From: an uncultured Planktomarina sp.
Lineage (GTDB): Bacteria; Pseudomonadota; Alphaproteobacteria; Rhodobacterales; Rhodobacteraceae
DNA length: 64,000 bases
Assembly: GCA_905182535.1 (NCBI GenBank)
Contig: CAJJBZ010000008.1
Location: 141,017 to 205,016, forward strand
Direction: 5' to 3'
Shown here: positions 38,144 through 47,550 of the stretch, piece after piece
Position numbering within the stretch: position 1 is the first letter of the stretch
Layout of the letters: every line of letters starts with the position of its first letter
Position numbers and translations under genes: made by a program
The notes under the pieces: generated by a model
Told to the model about the DNA's origin: nothing
The model's database searches: none
What the model saw: the letters and a program-made list of their open reading frames with translations, nothing else

Positions 38144-39448
38144 ATGGCTGATCTAACAACAGATTTCTTAGGTATTAAAAGCCCAAACCCATTTTGGCTC
38201 GCATCTGCTCCACCGACGGACAAAGAATACAATGTGCGCCGCGCTTTCGAAGCGGGCTGGGGTGGAGTTGTTTGGAAAACGCTTGGTGCTGAGGGGCCAC
38301 CAGTCGTGAATGTAAACGGCCCTCGTTATGGCGTTATCCATGGAGCTGACCGCCGGGTGCTTGGTCTCAATAATATTGAACTTATTACCGATAGATCTTT
38401 GGAGGTGAACCTTGAAGAAATCACTCGCGTAAAGAGAGATTACCCTGATCGCGCAATGATCGTATCAATCATGGTGCCGTGTGAAGAACAGGCATGGAAA
38501 GACATCCTGCCTAAAGTAGAAGCCACTGGTGCTGATGGGATAGAGCTCAATTTTGGTTGCCCACATGGTATGTCGGAACGCGGTATGGGCGCAGCGGTTG
38601 GACAGGTACCTGAATATATCGAAATGGTAACACGTTGGTGTAAGCAGTATTATTCCAAACCTGTAATCGTAAAGCTAACGCCAAATATAACTGACGTACG
38701 TTTGCCCGCGGCCGCGGCACAGCGCGGTGGTGCTGATGCTGTATCTCTAATCAACACCATAAATTCGATTATTTCTGTTAATTTAGATTCAATGAGCCCA
38801 GAGCCTTCAATCGATGGTAAGGGGTCTCACGGCGGTTACTGCGGTCCTGCTGTAAAGCCAATTGCAATGTCTATGGTATCGGAAATCGCACGCGCGCCAG
38901 AAACAGCAGGGATGCCCATATCAGGTATTGGTGGCGTGACTACATGGCGTGATGCGGCTGAGTACATTACACTGGGCTGTGGGAACGTGCAGGTTTGCAC
39001 TGCGGCGATGACGTATGGCTTCAAAGTTGTCCAAGAAATGATCACTGGTCTTTCTCAGTGGATGGATGAAAAGGGCCACACCACAATTCAAGACTTTATG
39101 GGTGCTGCAATCCCAAATACAACTGACTGGAAACATTTAAACCTCAACTACGTAGCTAAAGCTGAAATCAACCAAGCTGACTGTATCAGCTGTGGCCGTT
39201 GCTATGCCGCTTGTGAAGATACATCCCACCAAGCTATTGCCATGTCAGATGACCGCACGTTCACTGTGATTGATGCAGAATGCGTGGCATGCAACCTATG
39301 TGTTGAGGTTTGTCCTGTCGAAAACTGTATCACGATGGTGGAGCAAGAAAAGGGAACGGTTGATCTGCGGACTGGCAAAACTGTATCGGCTGATTATGCC
39401 AACTGGACCACACACCCTAACAATCCAGGCTCTGTCGCTGCTGAATGA
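38144..39448 (+). CDS. preA: Dihydropyrimidine dehydrogenase, catalytic subunit PreA
   Basis: 434 residues. FMN TIM-barrel of the dihydroorotate-dehydrogenase type (GIELNFGCPHGMSERGMG with the pyrimidine-contact region, IVKLTPNITDVR), followed by two C-terminal 4Fe-4S clusters (CISCGRCYAAC and CVACNLCVEVCPVENC). Reduces the pyrimidine 5,6-double bond. Translationally coupled to preT. Catalytic Cys in the mobile loop is expected near GCPHGM. Confidence 0.95.
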   Translation: MADLTTDFLGIKSPNPFWLASAPPTDKEYNVRRAFEAGWGGVVWKTLGAEGPPVVNVNGPRYGVIHGADRRVLGLNNIELITDRSLEVNLEEITRVKRDYPDRAMIVSIMVPCEEQAWKDILPKVEATGADGIELNFGCPHGMSERGMGAAVGQVPEYIEMVTRWCKQYYSKPVIVKLTPNITDVRLPAAAAQRGGADAVSLINTINSIISVNLDSMSPEPSIDGKGSHGGYCGPAVKPIAMSMVSEIARAPETAGMPISGIGGVTTWRDAAEYITLGCGNVQVCTAAMTYGFKVVQEMITGLSQWMDEKGHTTIQDFMGAAIPNTTDWKHLNLNYVAKAEINQADCISCGRCYAACEDTSHQAIAMSDDRTFTVIDAECVACNLCVEVCPVENCITMVEQEKGTVDLRTGKTVSADYANWTTHPNNPGSVAAE

Positions 39449-39494
39449 ATAAATAATGTATGGCGCATTTTTAATAGCAGTGCGCAGTACAAAT

Positions 39495-40097
39495 TTAGAC
39501 GGTTAGCATTCGGCGTAACATATCCTCAAAATAGCGTTCGGCATCTGGAAAATGATCCCCTTCACCAAGAACAGCCTGCACTTGTACATCGAAATCTGCA
39601 TAGTGCTGTGTCATCGCCCATATCGAAAAAATGAGATGATGTGCATCTACTGAACGAATCAACCCAGCACTCGACCATTTGTTCATCAGTTTCACTAAAG
39701 TGCTAACTACCTCGCGCAACTCTCCCGTCAAAGCATTCTTAATTCGTGGCGCACCCTGAATGATCTCATTGGCATAAAGGCGGCTCTCGCGCGGGTATAG
39801 CCGGCTCATCCTCATCTTGTGTTTTGCATAGCCCAATATCTCTTCGATCGGATCACCATTTGGATTGATGTCGTGAACAGGCTTGAGCCAATGGGCCAGA
39901 AGTTGAGAAAGCAGGGCCTCGTAGATCGCCTCTTTAGATGTAAAATAGTAAAGTATGTTGGGTTTTGAGAGGCCAGATTCAGTTGCGATTTGGTCTAGTG
40001 TTGAACCCCTAAAACCAAACTGTGAAAAGATTTTTAGACCTGCGTCCAAAATGGCTGAATGGTTTTTCTTTTGGATGCGTGTTTCATACTTTCTCAT
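39495..40097 (-). CDS. rutR: RutR-type TetR regulator
   Basis: 200 residues. N-terminal helix-turn-helix with FRGSTLDQIATESGLSKPNI then LYYFTSKEAIYEALL; the ligand domain contains YPRESRLYANEIIQGAPR and FSIWAMTQHYADFDVQV, a pattern close to RutR, the uracil/thymine-responsive repressor. It lies between preA (convergent) and the carbamoyl-beta-alanine amidohydrolase gene (divergent), so it can act on both. No frame problems. Confidence 0.88.
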   Translation of the reverse strand: MRKYETRIQKKNHSAILDAGLKIFSQFGFRGSTLDQIATESGLSKPNILYYFTSKEAIYEALLSQLLAHWLKPVHDINPNGDPIEEILGYAKHKMRMSRLYPRESRLYANEIIQGAPRIKNALTGELREVVSTLVKLMNKWSSAGLIRSVDAHHLIFSIWAMTQHYADFDVQVQAVLGEGDHFPDAERYFEDMLRRMLTV

Positions 40098-40250
40098 GGT
40101 TATTCATCCCACGGAAAACCCAAGTGAGCAAATGATTAAATCAGATCATACTTCGTCAGCTTGAAGCCTGTGCAAGAAGTTGTGTAACCGCCTTGTGGCG
40201 AGACTGATCAGGCGCAGATACAAGCTCTGACCTCGACAAGGGAGAGAGAC

Positions 40251-41501
40251 ATGGCCGCACCTGGTGAAAACCTCAAGATTAACGGCGACCGCCTGTGGGA
40301 CAGCTTGATGGAGATGGCCAAGATCGGTCCCGGTGTGGCGGGCGGTAACAATCGCCAAACCGTCACCGATGAAGACAGCGAAGGCAGACATCTGTTTCAA
40401 AGCTGGTGCGCTGCTGCGGGCATGACGATGGGTCTAGACCAGATGGGCAATATGTTTGCGCGCCGCGAGGGCACAGACGTGGATGCCTTACCTGTTTACG
40501 TTGGATCGCATTTGGATACACAGCCGACTGGCGGAAAATACGACGGTGTTCTTGGTGTCCTTGGGGGTTTGGAACTGCTCCGCACGATGAATGACCTTGA
40601 TATTCACACGAAGCACCCGATTGTAGTCACAAATTGGACGAACGAAGAAGGCACACGCTATGCGCCTGCCATGTTGGCCTCTGGAGTTTTTGCTGGTCTG
40701 CACACCCAAGACTGGGCATATAATCGTTTAGACGTGGACGGCAAAGCATTTGGTGATGAACTTGAACGAATTGGATGGAAGGGTGAGGAGGCTGTCGGCA
40801 CCAGAGAGATGCATGCTTTTTTTGAGCTACATATTGAGCAGGGCCCTATTCTGGAGGCTGAAGGCAAGATGATTGGTGTTGTAACCCATGGTCAAGGATT
40901 GTCTTGGACTCAGGTCACTATCGTTGGTAAAGATGCGCATACGGGATCAACACCAATGGCCATGCGCAAGAACGCTGGTTTGGCTATGTCTCATATTTTG
41001 GTCAAAGTTGATGAGATAGCTATGTCTCATGCTCCACATGCTGTTGGAGCCGCTGGCCATATTAATGTCTATCCGAATTCGCGAAACGTGATCCCAGGTA
41101 AAGTTGTCTTTACTGTTGATTTAAGGTCGCCAGAGCTGGCGGTTATCACTGCTATGGAGGCACGTTTACGCTTAGATGCCCAGTCTATTTGTGACGCCAT
41201 GGGCATGGCGGTATCGTTTGAAAAAGTGGGAGGTTTCGATCCTGTAGCTTTTGATAAAACATGCGTAGAAGCGGTTCGGAGTGCTGCCGTCAGGTTAGGC
41301 TATAGTTATATGGATTTGATCTCTGGTGCGGGCCATGATGCCTGCTGGATAAACCGCGTAGCACCAACTGCCATGATTATGTGCCCATGTGTTGATGGCT
41401 TAAGCCATAATGAAGCTGAAGAAATTAGCCGCGAATGGGCTGCGGCTGGAACTGATGTTTTATTGCATGCCGTTTTGGAGACTGCAATTATTACTAATTA
41501 A
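40251..41501 (+). CDS. Zn-dependent N-carbamoyl-beta-alanine amidohydrolase / hydantoinase-carbamoylase family
   Basis: 416 residues, M20 peptidase-like. Motifs: GSHLDTQPTGGKYDGVLG (metal ligands), TNWTNEEGTRYAPAM (catalytic Glu), HIEQGPILE (metal), GKDAHTGSTPMA (dimer region) and SGAGHDACWIN (metal). It cuts the carbamoyl group from ureido acids, here most likely N-carbamoyl-beta-alanine, the third step of reductive pyrimidine breakdown, releasing CO2 and ammonia. The allantoate form has similar motifs, but the flanking preTA and hydA support the beta-alanine role. GGGAG precedes ATG; hydA starts 37 bases later. Confidence 0.92.
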   Translation: MAAPGENLKINGDRLWDSLMEMAKIGPGVAGGNNRQTVTDEDSEGRHLFQSWCAAAGMTMGLDQMGNMFARREGTDVDALPVYVGSHLDTQPTGGKYDGVLGVLGGLELLRTMNDLDIHTKHPIVVTNWTNEEGTRYAPAMLASGVFAGLHTQDWAYNRLDVDGKAFGDELERIGWKGEEAVGTREMHAFFELHIEQGPILEAEGKMIGVVTHGQGLSWTQVTIVGKDAHTGSTPMAMRKNAGLAMSHILVKVDEIAMSHAPHAVGAAGHINVYPNSRNVIPGKVVFTVDLRSPELAVITAMEARLRLDAQSICDAMGMAVSFEKVGGFDPVAFDKTCVEAVRSAAVRLGYSYMDLISGAGHDACWINRVAPTAMIMCPCVDGLSHNEAEEISREWAAAGTDVLLHAVLETAIITN

Positions 41502-41538
41502 TTATCAAAAGTACTAAGCTGAAAGACAGGGGATTATA

Positions 41539-42993
41539 ATGACCACAGTTATCAAAAATGGTACAATTGTTACACACGACCTGACTTACAAAGCTGATGT
41601 TTTGATCGATGGCGGTCAAATTATCGAGATTGGAAATAACTTGTCGGGCGAAGAAGAGCTGGACGCGAGTGATTGCTTTGTTATGCCGGGTGGTATTGAT
41701 CCGCACACGCACCTTGAAATGCCATTTATGGGTACTTACTCGACTGATGATTTTGAAAGTGGAACACGCGCAGCGCTTGCCGGTGGTACAACGATGGTTA
41801 TCGATTTTGCACTACCAAGCCCAGGCCAAGGTTTGCACGATGCGCTTAAGATGTGGGATAATAAGTCTACACGTGCAAATTGTGATTATTCTTTTCACAT
41901 GGCTGTAACGTGGTGGGGTGAGCAAGTTTTTGATGAGATGGAGTCTGTTGTCAAAGATCGTGGCATCAACACGTTCAAACACTTCATGGCTTACAAAGGT
42001 GCGTTGATGGTCAATGATGATGAGCTTTATGCGAGTTTTAGCCGACTTTCTGAACTCGGTGGAATCGCCATGGTTCATGCCGAAAATGGTGATGTTGTGG
42101 CTGAATTATCTGCCAAGCTTTTAGCTGAGGGTAACACTGGCCCAGAAGCACACGCTTATTCACGTCCTCCACAGGTTGAAGGAGAAGCTACGAACCGTGC
42201 GATTATGATTGCCGATATGGCAGGTGTCCCACTTTATGTTGTTCACACTTCCTGTGAGGATTCCCACGAAGCCATTCGCCGTGCGCGGCAGCAAGGTAAG
42301 AGGGTGTGGGGTGAGCCATTAATCCAACACCTGACACTGGATGAGAGTGAATATTTTAATAAAGATTGGGACCATGCCGCACGCCGTGTGATGTCGCCTC
42401 CGTTTCGTAATAAACGGCATCAAGACAGTCTTTGGGCTGGCTTGCAGTCGGGGTCTCTAAGTGTTGTGGCCACAGATCACTGCGCATTTTCAACAGAGCA
42501 AAAACGATTTGGCTTGGGCGATTTCACGAAAATTCCAAATGGAACCGGTGGACTCGAAGACAGGATGCCAATGCTTTGGACGCACGGCGTAGAGACAGGG
42601 CGTTTGACCCCAAATGAGTTTGTTGCAGTAACCTCCACAAATATAGCTAAGATATTAAATTGTTATCCTAAAAAAGGTGCAATTCTGGTTGGGGCTGATG
42701 CTGATATTGTGGTGTGGGATCCGAATCGTGAAAAAACGATTTTGGCGGCCAATCAGCAGTCTGCCATCGACTACAACGTCTTTGAGGGCAAAAAAGTTAA
42801 AGGCCTTCCGCGCTTCACACTGACACGTGGCAAAGTAGCTATCTATGATGGTGAAGTTCGTACAGAAGAAGGTCACGGGAAATTTATTAAACGTGAGGGA
42901 AATACGGCCACAAATAAGGCACTATCATCTTGGAAAGCGTTAACATCACCGCGTCCCGTAGAACGTACAGGTATTCCCGCCAGTGGAGTCTAA
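41539..42993 (+). CDS. hydA: Dihydropyrimidinase (first copy)
   Basis: 484 residues. Cyclic-amidohydrolase barrel: DPHTHLEMPFMG (metal His pair), FKHFMAYKGALM (carbamylated Lys), VHAENGD, YVVHTSCEDSHEA and VATDHCAF (metal Asp). It opens dihydrouracil or dihydrothymine to the N-carbamoyl-beta-amino acid. It is the central step between PreTA and the amidohydrolase just upstream. A close paralogue lies at 58142. The frame is intact. Confidence 0.95.
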   Translation: MTTVIKNGTIVTHDLTYKADVLIDGGQIIEIGNNLSGEEELDASDCFVMPGGIDPHTHLEMPFMGTYSTDDFESGTRAALAGGTTMVIDFALPSPGQGLHDALKMWDNKSTRANCDYSFHMAVTWWGEQVFDEMESVVKDRGINTFKHFMAYKGALMVNDDELYASFSRLSELGGIAMVHAENGDVVAELSAKLLAEGNTGPEAHAYSRPPQVEGEATNRAIMIADMAGVPLYVVHTSCEDSHEAIRRARQQGKRVWGEPLIQHLTLDESEYFNKDWDHAARRVMSPPFRNKRHQDSLWAGLQSGSLSVVATDHCAFSTEQKRFGLGDFTKIPNGTGGLEDRMPMLWTHGVETGRLTPNEFVAVTSTNIAKILNCYPKKGAILVGADADIVVWDPNREKTILAANQQSAIDYNVFEGKKVKGLPRFTLTRGKVAIYDGEVRTEEGHGKFIKREGNTATNKALSSWKALTSPRPVERTGIPASGV

Positions 42994-43043
42994 TCTAAGA
43001 AGTCAGATTTTGACGTCGTTTGGCAAGGGAATAGTATTGAGAC

Positions 43044-43055
43044 ACGACATGTCGT
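43044..43055. promoter_or_regulatory. 12-bp palindrome before the NMT1-type importer
   Basis: ACGACATGTCGT is a perfect palindrome between hydA and the importer ATPase gene. A TTGACC half-site like that of RutR boxes (about 43076-43081) follows. It may control the importer; no proof. Confidence 0.3.
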
Positions 43056-43158
43056 TTGCTGCCAAAAAACTTCACTTGACCTTCAATAAAAACGGCGGTC
43101 CTTTGTGATCTCTTCGAGCTATGAATAAGATTGATTTTGTAATTTAAAAAAGGTTTTT

Positions 43159-43941
43159 GTGGTGCAATCTGAAGTAATAAATGTTTCGAACCTAGATCTT
43201 ACATTCGAAACGGGTGATGGACCCGTCCATGCTCTGAAAAACGTTGATTTAAAAGTTAATAAGGGCGATTTTGTATCTTTTATTGGACCATCTGGTTGTG
43301 GAAAAACAACTTTATTAAGGGTTTTAGCGGATCTAGATGAACCAACTGCGGGCGAGGTCACCGTAAATGGTGTCAGCCCGAGAGAGGCACGAGAGGCTAG
43401 AGCATATGGCTATGTTTTTCAGGCGGCTGGTCTATATCCTTGGCGTAACGTAGCCGCAAATGTAAAGTTGCCTCTAGAAATTATGGGTTACTCAAAAGAA
43501 GAACAACTCAAAAGAGTAAAGAAGGTTCTTGATTTAGTCGAGCTGACAGGTTTTGAAAACAAGTATCCTTGGCAACTTTCTGGAGGTATGCAGCAAAGGG
43601 CCAGTATTGCTAGGGCTTTGGCCTTTGATGCTGATATATTATTTATGGATGAGCCATTCGGTGCCTTAGATGAAATCGTACGAGATCATTTGAATAAGCA
43701 ATTGTTAGAACTGTGGAAATCTACAAACAAAACAATTTGTTTTGTGACCCATTCGATACCCGAGGCGGTATACCTATCTACGAAAATTGTTGTCATGTCG
43801 CCAAGACCTGGGCGAATTGTTGATATAATAGACAGTAACCTACCCTCAGACAGGCCCCTTGAAATTAGAGACTCTAAGGATTTTATTGAAATATCTCAAA
43901 GAGTTAGAGAAGGGTTGCGAGCAGGTCACAGTGATGAATAA
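43159..43941 (+). CDS. NitT/TauT-type ABC ATPase
   Basis: 260 residues. Walker [15 protein letters not shown], signature QLSGGMQQRASIARA, Walker B ILFMDEPFGALDEI and switch THSIPEAVY. The pattern belongs to the SsuB/TauB/ThiZ group that powers import of sulfonates, pyrimidines or thiamine precursors. GTG start after AAGG. It is followed by a permease overlapping by 8 bases, another permease and a binding protein, and precedes no other pathway gene, so pyrimidine uptake is inferred from the locus. Confidence 0.92.
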   Translation: MVQSEVINVSNLDLTFETGDGPVHALKNVDLKVNKGDFVSFIGPSGCGKTTLLRVLADLDEPTAGEVTVNGVSPREAREARAYGYVFQAAGLYPWRNVAANVKLPLEIMGYSKEEQLKRVKKVLDLVELTGFENKYPWQLSGGMQQRASIARALAFDADILFMDEPFGALDEIVRDHLNKQLLELWKSTNKTICFVTHSIPEAVYLSTKIVVMSPRPGRIVDIIDSNLPSDRPLEIRDSKDFIEISQRVREGLRAGHSDE

Positions 43942-44824
43942 AAGGTTGAGGATAGGTTCGGATAATAAAATACTGCCTGTTATTTGCATAATAACTTTTA
44001 TTATCATAATTTGGTATGGGTTCTCTATAGTTTTGAATGCTCCGTGGGAATTTGACAAAGCAAAAAGAAATTCGATTACATTGTCAAAGACCGAATTAGT
44101 AAGCCAAACGTGGTCACAAAAGCGACCAAAATTGCCAACTCCACATCAGGTCGCCAAAGAGATGTGGGATACAACTATTAATAAAAAGATCACCTCTAAA
44201 AGATCACTCGTCTATCACGGTTTGATTACTTTTTATGAAACAATCTATGGTTTCGCTTTTGGAACGGGCCTTGGCATTCTATTAGCACTAGGGATAGTTT
44301 ATAATAGGGCAACGGCAATGAGTGTTATGCCTTGGATCATTACCAGCCAAACCATTCCGATACTTGCCATTGCACCAATGATTGTAGTTGCATTAGGGTC
44401 TGCTGGATTTAGTGGTTTGATGCCAATTGTGATCATCTCGATGTATCTATCGTTTTTTCCGGTAGTGGTGGGCATGGTCAAAGGCCTTAAAAGCCCAGAG
44501 CAATTGGATATTGATCAAATGAAAACTTGGTCTGCCTCTAAATCACAAGTTTTATTTAAATTGAGAGCACCAAAATCGACACCGTATCTTTTCACTTCAT
44601 TGAAGTTGGGTATGGCTGCTTCGCTAGTGGGTGCAATTGTCGGCGAACTCCCATCCGGTGGGGGTGGAGGGCTTGGCTTTAGAATGCTTTCGGGAAGTAC
44701 TTTTGGTAATACTTTGCATATTTGGAGCGGTCTGTTTTCTGCAGCAATACTTGCGGGCTCTCTAATTGCGATCATTGGCGTTATTCAGAGAATTGTATTA
44801 AAAAGAATGGCTTTGGAAACATAA
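43934..44824 (+). CDS. NitT/TauT-type ABC permease 1
   Basis: 296 residues with an unusual N-terminal extension of about 80 residues (KRPKLPTPHQVAKEMWDTTI) before the usual helices. BPD-type permease pieces are FETIYGFAFGTGLGI-like text and GSAGFSGLMPIVIISMYLSF. It starts with ATG overlapping the ATPase stop. Forms the heterodimeric channel with the next gene. Confidence 0.88.
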   Translation: MNKRLRIGSDNKILPVICIITFIIIIWYGFSIVLNAPWEFDKAKRNSITLSKTELVSQTWSQKRPKLPTPHQVAKEMWDTTINKKITSKRSLVYHGLITFYETIYGFAFGTGLGILLALGIVYNRATAMSVMPWIITSQTIPILAIAPMIVVALGSAGFSGLMPIVIISMYLSFFPVVVGMVKGLKSPEQLDIDQMKTWSASKSQVLFKLRAPKSTPYLFTSLKLGMAASLVGAIVGELPSGGGGGLGFRMLSGSTFGNTLHIWSGLFSAAILAGSLIAIIGVIQRIVLKRMALET

Positions 44825-45669
44825 TGGTGTATTTCGCAGGAGCAATAGGTTTTTGGATATTAGCTTGGTTGTTAAATATTTGGATAGCGCGTCAAAATGA
44901 AAGTAAATTACTAAATTTATTTCCTCCGATACTATTTGGGGTTAGTATTATATTGATTTGGCAAGCAAGCGTCGTAGGCTTCGAAGTAAGTCCCGTAATT
45001 TTGCCACCACCCTCTGCCATTTACTATAAATTCATCTCAAGCATACCAACTCTTTGGGGCGATTTTGTTCAAACAGCTCTTAAGGGGGCGCTGCCAGGTT
45101 ACCTAATAGGCTGTGCCGCGGCTTTTGCTGTTAGCCTTATAGCAGATAAATTTAAGTTTTTTGGACGTGGTGTTTTACCAATTGGAAACTTTTTAGCAGC
45201 GATGCCAATTATTGGGATCGCTCCGATTCTTGTGATGTGGTACGGATATGGGTGGCAATCGAAGGCAGCAGTAGTTGCAGTGATGGTCTTCTTCCCAATC
45301 TTGGTAAACACTGTTCAGGGAATGAAAATGTCTGATAAAATTCATAAAGACCTGATGCAAACTTATAATGCTAATTATCTACAAACATTGCTTAAATTAA
45401 GATTGGCAACGGCAATGCCTTTTATTTTTAATGGACTTAAGATTTGTACAACGCTAGCCTTGATAGGAGCGATCGTGGCTGAGTTTTTTGGTTCTCCGAT
45501 TAGGGGTATGGGATTCAGAATATCAACAGAAGCGCCTCGGTTCGCATTAGATATGGTTTGGGCGGAAATAACGGTAGCGGCGATTGCAGGATCGCTATTT
45601 TATGGGGGGATCGTTTTGTTAGAAAAGTGGATAACTTTTTGGCACCCTTCTCAAAGAGGAAGAGCGTAA
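44824..45669 (+). CDS. NitT/TauT-type ABC permease 2
   Basis: 281 residues. Helices and the coupling region MKMSDKIHKDLMQTYNANYL; MPIIGIAPILVMWYGYG is a typical membrane core. The start overlaps the preceding stop by one base (TAATG). Confidence 0.9.
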   Translation: MVYFAGAIGFWILAWLLNIWIARQNESKLLNLFPPILFGVSIILIWQASVVGFEVSPVILPPPSAIYYKFISSIPTLWGDFVQTALKGALPGYLIGCAAAFAVSLIADKFKFFGRGVLPIGNFLAAMPIIGIAPILVMWYGYGWQSKAAVVAVMVFFPILVNTVQGMKMSDKIHKDLMQTYNANYLQTLLKLRLATAMPFIFNGLKICTTLALIGAIVAEFFGSPIRGMGFRISTEAPRFALDMVWAEITVAAIAGSLFYGGIVLLEKWITFWHPSQRGRA

Positions 45670-45711
45670 ATCGAAATAAGATAATATCAATTAGCTAAAT
45701 AGGAGCAAAAA

Positions 45712-46701
45712 ATGCAGAAATTTATGACTTTTACCGCTGGTGCGATAGTTGCCTTTACCGCCTCAATGGTAAACGCGGCAGATAATGTAACAGTGCAATT
45801 GAAATGGGTAACACAGACACAGTTTGCTGGGTATTATGTTGCTCAAGATAAAGGCTTTTATGAAGCTGAAGGCCTAAATGTTACAGTTAAAGCTGGTGGT
45901 CCTGATATTGGTCCAATGAGCGTTCTTGCTGGTGGTGGTGCCGATGTTGCTGTGGATTGGATGCCCTCAGCATTGGCTGCGCGGGAAAAAGGCTTTGCAA
46001 ATGTTAACATAGCACAGCCCTTTGCTGGGTCTGGAATGATGTTGGTCTGCCGAAAAGATCGAGGTGTTAATTCAGTTGCAGATCTAAAAGATAAAAATCT
46101 CTATGTTTGGTATTATGGAAACGAATGGCCGTTCCTAAGCTGGATGAACAAACTTGGTTTAGCAACAGATGGAAGCGCTGGTGGGGTTTCTGTATTTAAG
46201 CAAGGCTGGGATATCCTGCCATTAACGCAAGGTGATGCTGCTTGTGTTTCAGCGATGTCATATAATGAGTATTGGCAAGTTCTGGCTGAAGGGTTGAAGC
46301 CGGAAGAGCTAACAGTATTTAGATATGAGGACGAGGGCGTAGCGACATTAGAAGATGGTCTTTATGTTAAAGAGGAAAACTTATCTGATCCAGCATTCGT
46401 TGATAAAATGGTTCGGTTCGTTCGTGCATCTATGAAAGGCTGGAAGTATGCTGAGAATAATACAGCTGAAGCCGCTCAAATAGTTGTCGATAATGATGAT
46501 TCTGGTTCACAGACTGTAGATGCTAATACCATTCAGATGGGTGAGATAGCTAAACTGACGGCAGGTAGTGATGGCGCATTGTCAGAAGCAGATTTTGATC
46601 GCACAGTTTCAAGTCTTATGACTGGTGGCTCAGATCCTGTAATTACTATTATGCCTAAAGGCGCATGGACACATGCAATTACCGATAAGGCTCTCAAGTA
46701 A
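45712..46701 (+). CDS. NMT1/THI5-like substrate-binding protein
   Basis: 329 residues. Sec signal MQKFMTFTAGAIVAFTASM then VNAAD. Mature start VTVQLKWVTQTQFAGYYVAQ and DKGFYEAEGLNV are typical of NMT1-type periplasmic proteins that bind pyrimidine-like or thiamine-precursor molecules. AGGAG precedes the ATG. Given the preTA-hydA neighbourhood, a pyrimidine or hydantoin ligand is the best guess. A hairpin at 46721-46745 follows. Confidence 0.92.
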   Translation: MQKFMTFTAGAIVAFTASMVNAADNVTVQLKWVTQTQFAGYYVAQDKGFYEAEGLNVTVKAGGPDIGPMSVLAGGGADVAVDWMPSALAAREKGFANVNIAQPFAGSGMMLVCRKDRGVNSVADLKDKNLYVWYYGNEWPFLSWMNKLGLATDGSAGGVSVFKQGWDILPLTQGDAACVSAMSYNEYWQVLAEGLKPEELTVFRYEDEGVATLEDGLYVKEENLSDPAFVDKMVRFVRASMKGWKYAENNTAEAAQIVVDNDDSGSQTVDANTIQMGEIAKLTAGSDGALSEADFDRTVSSLMTGGSDPVITIMPKGAWTHAITDKALK

Positions 46702-46720
46702 AAAATATTTAAATTTAGTT

Positions 46721-46745
46721 ATCGCCCTGCAAATTGTGGGGCGAT
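46721..46745. terminator. Terminator-like hairpin
   Basis: ATCGCCC and GGGCGAT (7 bp) with an 11-base loop, 20 bases past the binding-protein stop. There is no T-run, so it may be an mRNA-end structure only. Confidence 0.45.
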
Positions 46746-46852
46746 ACTGCGGCCTTCCAAACAAGTTAGTGCCTGCCTCGTGAATCTGAAGTGATTTCTG
46801 CCACAGGTGTTAGATACAATTTAGGCAGTACGTAGTATAGCATGACTCAAAT

Positions 46853-47548
46853 TTAAAGGCTGGGTCTATTAATCTCAGAGATCAATCTAGACCCCGCCTG
46901 CAACGTTGCGACAGCACTGTCGATAATTGGTATTCCCAGCCGTTTACTTAAGTTCTTTGCCACAGCTGCACCCCGTAGGTTCGTGCACATAATCATGATT
47001 ACATCAGGAGAGTCTTTAGCAACGCTCCAGACCATATCTTCTAATGTGCTAGGAGATATGGATGCGAAATCATTACTTAAAGTACCACCAAGATTTTGGC
47101 CTGTAGGTCGTGGGAAAGCCAACTTTTCATAGTTATCAAGAATTCGGTTGTGAATATCATCTGTATACGGTGTTATTATCGCAATTTTTCTGGCACCTAA
47201 GCTGGCCAACTTAAGGTTCATTTCAAGAACACAGGTAGTAGTGGGAACACCAATTTTTTCCCTGATCAGCTTGCAATACTCTTCGTCACGTTCAATTCCA
47301 AGCCAACTGGAAGAGGTGCCTCCCCACACTACAGCATCTACGTGGGCATCGGATAGTTTTTGGGCGGCACTTAGTTGCTCACCCATCTCAAATTGCGCCA
47401 AAGACTCCGCATCAAGCTTAATCTCCACCACACCTAAGCGTGAAAAATGTACCGTATCATCTGACTTACAAAAGTGCTGCGCAACTAAGGGTTCTATCAC
47501 AACGTTTGAGGAGGGGATTACAATCCCTATTCGCTTACCGGAGGACAT
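46853..47548 (-). CDS. Asp/Glu racemase superfamily protein, AMDase/maleate-isomerase-like
   Basis: 231 residues. Starts RIGIVIPSSNVVIEPLVAQH, typical of the maleate isomerase/arylmalonate decarboxylase branch. It keeps the C-terminal Cys loop (IMIMCTNLRG), but at the N-terminal site GGTSSSW has Thr/Ser rather than Cys. A single catalytic Cys suits decarboxylation or one-base proton transfer more than full racemisation. It overlaps the transcript of the SDR gene just upstream (2-base gap) on the same strand. Substrate unknown. Confidence 0.82.
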   Translation of the reverse strand: MSSGKRIGIVIPSSNVVIEPLVAQHFCKSDDTVHFSRLGVVEIKLDAESLAQFEMGEQLSAAQKLSDAHVDAVVWGGTSSSWLGIERDEEYCKLIREKIGVPTTTCVLEMNLKLASLGARKIAIITPYTDDIHNRILDNYEKLAFPRPTGQNLGGTLSNDFASISPSTLEDMVWSVAKDSPDVIMIMCTNLRGAAVAKNLSKRLGIPIIDSAVATLQAGSRLISEINRPSL

Positions 47549-47550
47549 GT

